Assembly (NCBI GenBank): GCA_023807065.1
Contig: JAJJLU010000939.1
Coordinates: forward strand, 1 to 13,702
Direction: 5' to 3'
DNA length: 13,702 bases
From: Isotricha intestinalis
Lineage: Eukaryota > Ciliophora > Litostomatea > Vestibuliferida > Isotrichidae
Shown in pieces: positions 8,790 to 13,702 of the stretch. The notes under the pieces are model-generated. The model did no database searches. It worked only from the letters and a program-made list of their open reading frames with translations, and was not told the DNA's origin. Numbering within the stretch: the first letter of the stretch is position 1; the number at the start of each line of letters is the position of its first letter. Position numbers and translations under genes: made by a program.

Positions 8790-8983
8790 ATGAAAAGATT
8801 ATTTTTAGTTTTTATTTTGGGAAATTTATTCTGTTTTATAAAGCTGATTTTGAGAATTTATATAAAATAATTTTTGCTAAAAAAATAATTTCTTTTGAAT
8901 ATACAAAAAAATTAATAAGAAATATTTCAAATGATACTTTTAGAATTAAATATCTTATAAACAAAGCTCTTTTAAATATTTAA
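8790..8983 (+). CDS. small secreted or membrane-anchored protein (about 64 aa)
   Basis: I do not recognise the family. It starts at ATG 8790 with MKRLFLVFILGNLFC, a textbook signal peptide (basic start, hydrophobic core, small residue then Cys). One T added to the TTTT run at about 8834 continues the frame into FYKADFENLYKIIFAKK, YTKKLIRNISNDTFRIKYL and INKALLNI, ending at TAA 8981-8983. The mature part is short, helical and basic, with a possible N-glycosylation site (NIS). It might be a secreted peptide or the start of a longer protein whose remainder is lost. About 240 bp of featureless A/T-rich DNA (8984-9224) follow it, up to the 3' end of the T1/BTB gene. Confidence 0.5.
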
Positions 8984-9224
8984 ATTTTATATATAATATA
9001 AAGAATTTAAAGATAAATTCAATATTAAAGATTATATAAATAAATATTAGATGCTTTCTTTTAAAATTAAAAAAATAATTTTTAAAATATATTAAAAAAA
9101 TATAAAAATATTATAACATAAAAATTTAAAATTCTTTTAATATTCTTTTTATTAAATAAAAAGATTTTTTACCATTATTTATAACACATCAACAAAAAAG
9201 ACGAATTTTTAGATAATAAATAAT

Positions 9225-10376
9225 TTAACAATCATAACCTTTAATATTTCCACTTTGAATTTACATTTCATTAATTTTTTTTAATTAACCCCATACATTC
9301 TAATAATAACTTTGAAGTGTATCTTTCCAAAATTTTGAACTTAATAAATGAGGTTTACTTATACTTTTATCTAATAATCTAATATATAAATTTCCTTTTC
9401 CTTTTAATGGTGTTTCTATAATTATTTTAAATTCTATAATATATGGTGATTAATCGTCTATGTTTTGTTTACAAAAAATATTCAATATTGTAAATTGTTT
9501 AGTGAAATCATTGTCTAATATTAAATTTGATGAACAATATTCTGGAACAAATTGAAAGTTAATTGAGTTTATTTCTATTTTTTTTAATTTACTTTTTAAT
9601 TTTTTTTTTATATTATTCTTACTTCCGTCTGATTAAGGAATTTTCCAAAATTCTAATTCAGAAAAAAATTTTGATTCTTCTATATCATTTTTTAAAACTG
9701 GAAATTTCCCAGTTCTTAAAAAATAATTAAATTTATAAATGATTCTCCTTCTCTATCTATAGATATTTTCTATTATATTTTGATAATTCTTTTTCGAATT
9801 TTTATATTTTATTAATATATTTCTTGATGTTGTTATTGAATGAGTTCCTCCTATATTTAAATCTAATATATCATTTTCTTTTTTATTATTTTTTAATTGA
9901 AATAAATTTATAAGTTCTTTTTTTTTAATTCTAATTTTCTAATTAAATTTTTTTAAATTGATTAAAGTCATTTCTTGTTTTTTGATTTATATCTCTTTTT
10001 GTTTTTATTTATTTTTTTCATTTGCTAATATTATATAAATTTCGTTTATTTTTGTCTCAAATTGATTATCTAATTCTTCATCTTCATTTATTTCATTCAT
10101 ACTTGAATCTTCTTCTTCATTATCATTTATTATATCTTGACTTGGAATTAAATAAGTTTAAATTTGAGAAATTATTTTGAAATGTATTATTATTAATATT
10201 TATATTTGAATTATTTTGGTTTTGAGAAACTGAATTTGGTTCATTTTCATTTTGAATTAAATTTACTTAATTAGATTTAATAATATTTATTACATATAAT
10301 ATCATTTAATAAAGCTTCAAAACTTTAATTATCTGAATTTTCATCTATTAACAATTAATATAAATTAAAAATTCAT
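9225..10376 (-). CDS. coiled-coil plus T1/BTB (KCTD-type) domain protein
   Basis: Read on the minus strand: an acidic, Asn-rich N-terminus (DENSDN-TAA-SFEALLNDII, later NEPNSVSQNQNNSN); an acidic stretch (IINDNEEEDSSMNEINEDEE); a charged coiled coil with several TAA/TAG read as Gln; then the T1/BTB fold ENDILDLNIGGTHSITTSRN, IDREGESFINLI, YFLRTGKFPVL, IEESKFFSELEFWKIP. These match the LNVGG, IDRDG-x-x-F, LRTGK and E-x-E-F-x-I signatures. A C-terminal region of about 120 residues (FQFVPEYCSSNLILDND ... IETPLKGKGNLYIRLLDKS) is unidentified. Such domains form oligomers, and KCTD proteins often bring substrates to cullin-3 ligases; no channel helices are present. TAA 9633-9635 (WKIP-x-SDG) and TAA 9450-9452 (IDD-x-SPY) fit Gln. 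Several one-base frame changes lie near 10150, 9790 and 9730. The stop may be at 9225 or 9261, and the start is approximate. Confidence 0.8.
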
Positions 10377-10509
10377 ATTATATAAAACAAAAAATTAAGG
10401 GGTAAATTAATTTACAAAAAAAAAAATACCAAAGAATAAAAAAGAATATAATATAATAAATAAAATTTTATATTTTAAATAATTTTCAAAATATAAAAAA
10501 TAAAAATAT

Positions 10510-12058
10510 ATGAAAAGCGATAATGTTTCAAAGTACTCAGAAGAACCAAATACTGTTTTAATATCAGAAAGCAATATGTCAATGTGTGATGATTTCAATG
10601 AACCTTATAGATGTATTAATTGGAAAATGCGTAAGTGATTTAAGTAAATGTCCCTTTGAATATTCTTTCTCAATTTAAGATTCTATTAATTTTGATGATA
10701 ATGGAAATAAAATTGGAAGTTTATTTATTCCTTGAAATTCATTAAATATGAAAAATAAAAATAATTTTATATGGGAAAATTTATGTAAATAATATTTCTG
10801 GAAATTTAGTAAATAATATTAATTTATATCCTAATAATTCTACTTTTATTTTTAATATTTCATCAAAGTTAATTGGATCTGATGGTATTTTATCATATGA
10901 AAATTCTGTTCTTTCACCAATTTTTAATATTTCTTCAAATGATATTTATGATGAATTTATTATTCCTGGATTAATTAAAATTGAACATAATAGTTATTCA
11001 AATAATGATTTCAATAATTTAAATTTTGATTTTTATTATTCAGCCAAATTAAATCGTGATTTTGAAAATGGAAAATTGGAATGTATAGAAAGAAAAAAAA
11101 ATGAAGAACAAAATACTTTTTTCTTCGATTCTACTGGATTTTACACAATAATAATATATCCTTATAAAATAAAAATGAATATGAAAAAATTGAAAATAAA
11201 AATTTCTTTGTTCATAATCTAAGAACAATATTAACAGTACTTTTAATAAAAATTTTCCTAATTGCATTAACTTTTTATATTTTTTCTCATGTGATTATTA
11301 ATACTAATATTTCAAATAATATAAATATTAATAATGATAATATTAATAATAATACAAGTAATATTAATTTAATTAATATTAATTCAAATATATGAAGAAG
11401 ATAATATTAATAATAATATAAAAAATATAAATCATATTCGTATTCATATTTATAATAATACAAATAATAATAATTTTAATAATAATATTCTAAATTATAA
11501 TGAAAAAGAAAAACCAAAAATAGAAATTCATTTAAAATCAGATATAATAATAGATGAAGAAATAGAAAACTTAAAAACTCTAAATAATAAAATAAATAAA
11601 ATCCCAACACCAAAAAATGACAAAACTGAAATAGAAAACATAGAAATACTAATAATCTCAGAAAAAAATTCAACATTAGACATAGATATTAGACAAAAAA
11701 AGAAAATCAAATAAAGATAAAATAAACAAATCTCCAAATTTAAACCATGAAAAAATAAATGAATCAAATTTAGAATATGCACATAATTATTTTTACAGTT
11801 AACCATTAACTTTAAATGAATGTGAAAATTTATTAAGTTTCTTAAATAAAATCATCCCAAATCCTAATAAAATATATTATCAAATAGAACACAAAAAAAA
11901 CAACAATGGAAAAAAATGCAATAAAAAAATTTTCAAAATTTTTTTTATGATGAAAGTATAAAAATTACTTTTAATAGTATTTAAAATAGTTTCAAAATCA
12001 TAATTTAAACTTTTTAAATGTTTTATCTCAAGAATATAAGTAAAAATTTTTTAATTGA
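10510..12058 (+). CDS. large single-pass membrane protein with Asn-rich cytoplasmic tail
   Basis: From ATG 10510 (MKSDNVSKYSEEPNTVLISE) there is an ectodomain of about 240 residues. It starts with a small Cys motif (CDDFNEPYRC, GKCVSDLSKCP) and goes on with NNISGNLVNNINLYPNNSTF, LSYENSVLSPIFNISSND and FFFDSTGFYTIIIYPYK; several N-x-S/T sites are present. One membrane helix follows at about 11236-11297 (TVLLIKIFLIALTFYIFSHV). The tail contains a poly-Asn region, then an acidic/Lys region (DIIIDEEIENLKTLNNKINK) and a helical end (TLNECENLLSFLNKIIPNPN). No signal peptide is seen, so the true start may be further upstream or lost. TAA 10676-10678 fits Gln and TGA 10733-10735 fits Trp (SLFIP-x-NSLN). 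Frame changes lie near 10615, 10775, 11170, 11390, 11700 and 11945. The end is taken at TGA 12056-12058. A surface protein is inferred; the family is unknown. Confidence 0.65.
11285..11490 (+). repeat. Asn-codon low-complexity tract
   Basis: Runs of AAT, ATT and AATAAT read as Asn and Ile just after the membrane helix of the surrounding protein. This is an imperfect trinucleotide expansion like the one at 233-510, but on the opposite strand, and it probably gives a flexible spacer in the cytoplasmic tail. Confidence 0.7.
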
Positions 12059-12338
12059 ATCACAAATTCAAAAAATGTTTTAATATAAGTTTTGATTTTT
12101 TTTGTAATTTTTACCAGATAAATACTTTTTAATTTGAATTATATAAGAAAAATATTTTCTATATATTTCTTTATTTAAAACTTTTTCAAAGAATTTATAA
12201 CATAAAAAAAATGAATATATGGAATCAATGAATTTTTTGGTTTTTACAATTTTTACATATATTTTCTGAAACAATTACAGATACTAAAATATTTATTATT
12301 TAAAATGTGATTATTTTTAGAATTAAAGATAATAACTA
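12059..12338 (-). other. convergent intergenic stretch with an uncertain minus-strand open frame
   Basis: Between the ends of two converging genes, a minus-strand frame at 12080-12274 stays open for 64 codons (KIVKTKKFIDSIYSFFLCYK, FFEKVLNKEIYRKYFSYII, QIKKYLSGKNYKKNQNLY) but starts from TTG, not ATG. A second minus-strand frame nearby contains SICNCFRKYM and a third contains ENICKNCKNQ. These may be the frame-broken 3' part of the minus-strand gene that I end at 12339, or chance frames. I cannot decide between them. Confidence 0.25.
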
Positions 12339-13217
12339 TTAAAATTTCCTTTGATACTTTGGATTAAATTTAGTATTTATATTAAAATTTTGAAATTGAT
12401 TTGTTGAATTTAAATGTTTATGCTCATTATTATCACTTTCAGAAAAATTACAATTGTCTAATAAAGTTATTTTCTAATTTAAATTTTCATATCAATTTTT
12501 TCTTTAATATTATTTGACCTAAAACTTTTATTTAAATTATTATTATCTAATATATTATTTTCACTTAATAAAAATGAATTCGAAATATCAATATTATTTC
12601 TAGTTAAAATATTAAGTTGTTTATTTTTATCAATATAATGGGATAAATATTTACTATCTTTTTAATAATCATCCTGTCGATAAGTTCATAATGTGATTTG
12701 ATATTTAAACAATAATATTATATTTTGAATTAATATTATCACTTGAATTAAATTTTTCAATTAATATATTTGGATTTATATCATATAAAATAATATCTAA
12801 TGAAATAGGTAAAATAAAAGGAGTTAAATAAATAACAATTTTTTCAGCAGCACAAAATTATTTTAAAAGAAAGTTTTCATAAAATTGATATATAGAAAAT
12901 TCCAATCTTCAGTTTGATATTCTTTAGGAAGTAAATTTCCAATTTTAATAGGAAAAATTTTCAATAAATAATTTATCTTTATTCTTGTTAATAATCACAA
13001 AGGATATATTTAAAAACAAGAATTAATCCCATATCGAATCTTCTATAAATATTAATGAATAAACAAATAATTTATAAGCTTTTTCAATATCATTACCAAT
13101 TAATATAAAATAAATCCCAATTAAAATATTTTTGACTAAATCAGGGTTAATAGCTCTTGAAATAGTAAGATAAAAAAATTCAATAATATCATTTTTGTAA
13201 GAAGCTGATAAGAACAT
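12339..13217 (-). CDS. unidentified helical protein, about 290 aa
   Basis: Read on the minus strand from ATG 13217: SYKNDIIEFFYLTISRAINP, DLVKNILIGIYFILIGND, IEKAYKLFVYSLIFIEDSIW, then after frame changes KIGNLLPKEYQTEDWNFLYI, AAEKIVIYLTPFILPISLDI, YELIDRMII, KYLSHYIDKNKQLNILTRNN, and an Asn/Ser-rich end (NCNFSESDNNEHKHLNSTN) to NPKYQRKF and TAA-TAG 12336-12341. The helical first half, with IEKAYKLFVYSLI and PISLDIILYD, is faintly like the second half of a TBC Rab-GAP domain, but no signature Arg or Gln finger is visible, so I give no function. Frame changes near 12965, 12855, 12710, 12670 and 12490 are each mostly cured by one T or A. The start could lie further right, as another frame is open up to about 13310. 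Confidence 0.55.
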
Positions 13218-13231
13218 CAAAAATAGAAGAA

Positions 13232-13522
13232 ATGGCTGAAAAATATTTTTGAAAAATAGAAATATTAAAAACTATAAATGTAGAAGAAGTTGTTGCAAAT
13301 GGGGAACATTTTCAGGTAATCAATATTTATAAATTGTAATAGAAATAATAAAATCTCTCCATTTATTCCTATTATGGGAACAAAATTACTTACATCATGA
13401 AAGGTTAGTAAATATAAAAATTTATTTTGGAAAGTAATAGAATGACTCAAGATATTAGAATTTTTGAATGAATAAATGAAAAAATTGAAGAAAATGCTCC
13501 TATTATAGTAATAAAAATTTAA
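13232..13522 (+). CDS. telomere-adjacent small gene, reading frame ambiguous
   Basis: ATG 13232 starts MAEKYF, TGA (13250-13252, fits Trp), KIEILKTINVEEVVANGEHF. After that two readings are possible. In the same frame the sequence passes through seven TAA/TAG and one more TGA to FE-TGA-INEKIEENAPIIVIKI and TAA 13520-13522, exactly 96 codons without any indel. Alternatively, one T added at about 13312 gives SGNQYL-TAA-IVIEIIKSL, HLFLLWEQNYLHHERLVNIK, which uses the codons this genome prefers (TTA, GAA, AAA) and needs far fewer reassigned stops, before returning to the first frame for TQDIRIFE and the end. I favour the second. The family is unknown. It lies about 165 bp from the telomere repeat and 14 bp from the start of the minus-strand gene, so one of the two starts may be wrong. 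Confidence 0.5.
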
Positions 13523-13559
13523 ATTCTTTGATTTTTTAATGTTTATCATTTATATTATA

Positions 13560-13643
13560 AATTTAACTTTTTTTAATTAACTTATAATATAATCAATTTA
13601 ACTTTTTTTAATTAACTTTATATTATCAATTTAACTATTTTTA
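13560..13643. repeat. subtelomeric AT-rich tandem repeat, about 33-35 bp unit
   Basis: Two near-identical copies start at 13560 (35 bp) and 13595 (33 bp), each beginning AATTTAACTTTTTTTAATTA and ending in a TATAAT/TATTATC-like tail. A third, partial and diverged copy starts at 13628 with AATTTAACTATTTTT. It sits between the last gene and the telomere repeat, the expected place for a subtelomeric or telomere-addition region. Confidence 0.75.
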
Positions 13644-13685
13644 AAGGATATAAATAAGTATACAAAAATTTATAAATTCAAATGA

Positions 13686-13702
13686 GGGGATTGGGGATTG
13701 GG
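13686..13702 (+). repeat. telomere-like G-rich repeat, unit GGGGATT
   Basis: The last 17 bases are two full copies of GGGGATT and a third begun (GGG). In DNA this poor in G, three runs of three or more G spaced seven apart at the very end are striking. The orientation, G-rich strand running 5' to 3' toward the end, is correct for a chromosome end. The unit on the other strand reads CCCCAAT, close to but different from the classic ciliate CCCCAA and CCCCAAAA. Confidence 0.75.

Noticed and set aside
12660..12720. TGA read as Trp in a minus-strand segment ITL-x-TYRQDDY
   Set aside because: Adding one T to a run nearby gives a better reading (SHYELIDRMII, then KDSKYLSHYIDKNKQ) with no stop triplet at all, so this TGA is not counted as evidence for reassignment.
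13315..13342. A 27-bp GT...AG candidate intron in the telomere-side gene
   Set aside because: Its removal leaves a poor reading frame, and no similar short introns are needed in the well-recognised genes of the window; frame changes explain the data better.
13265..13549. Minus-strand open frame of 94 codons
   Set aside because: It is codon-aligned with the plus-strand gene at 13232-13522 and is very rich in Phe, Tyr, Asn and Ile, as expected from the antisense of a Lys/Glu/Asn-rich sequence. It looks like a shadow.
1..13702. CRISPR arrays, insertion sequences, tRNA or rRNA genes, bacterial operons
   Set aside because: No spaced direct repeats, transposase motifs, terminal inverted repeats or cloverleaf-like sequences were seen; the genes are eukaryotic in style.
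1..13702. An extended gene reading using all stop triplets as sense through the intergenic regions
   Set aside because: With all three triplets open, any AT-rich DNA is open, so read-through without matching domain or codon-use evidence was not accepted.

Overview
The window is very AT-rich eukaryotic DNA. It most likely comes from the macronuclear genome of a ciliate, or of another protist with a reassigned genetic code. Four things point this way. (1) Recognisable domains (kinase, leucine-rich repeats, T1/BTB, acyltransferase) run straight through in-frame TAA and TAG, which make sense as Gln. At three well-anchored places, and a few weaker ones, they also run through TGA, which makes sense as Trp. 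(2) The right end finishes in a G-rich telomere-like repeat (GGGGATT GGGGATT GGG), preceded by a short AT-rich subtelomeric tandem repeat. (3) Genes are packed tightly, some head to head with only about 55 bp between start codons, and I see no convincing introns. (4) Proteins are rich in Asn and Lys. A gut or rumen ciliate would fit the bacterial-type acyltransferase, but I cannot name the species.

Almost every gene also changes frame one or more times. Nearly always the fix is to add one base to a short A or T run. This looks like homopolymer under-calling in a long-read assembly, although slippage or gene decay cannot be excluded. Spans given here are therefore whole-gene spans that cross such frame changes, and apparent start and stop positions are best estimates.

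Layout, left to right: an Asn-rich disordered protein leaving the left edge (-); an acyltransferase-3 membrane enzyme, probably of bacterial origin (+); a 60-residue hypothetical protein (+); a Cys-rich single-pass membrane protein lacking its N-terminus (-), abutting a short unrelated fragment (+); a Ser/Thr-like protein kinase with altered HRD and DFG motifs and a possible N-myristoylation site (+); a small hypothetical protein (+); a possible RING-like protein (+); an unidentified protein of about 325 residues (-); about 530 bp with little in it; a leucine-rich-repeat protein (-), head to head with a small secreted protein (+); a coiled-coil plus T1/BTB (KCTD-type) protein (-); a large single-pass membrane protein with an Asn-rich cytoplasmic tail (+); an unidentified helical protein (-); a small gene next to the telomere (+); the subtelomeric repeat and the telomere.

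The genes do not form a pathway. This looks like an ordinary chromosome end whose main interest is the genetic code: all three standard stop triplets appear inside coding regions, while TAA (and probably TGA) also seem to end genes.
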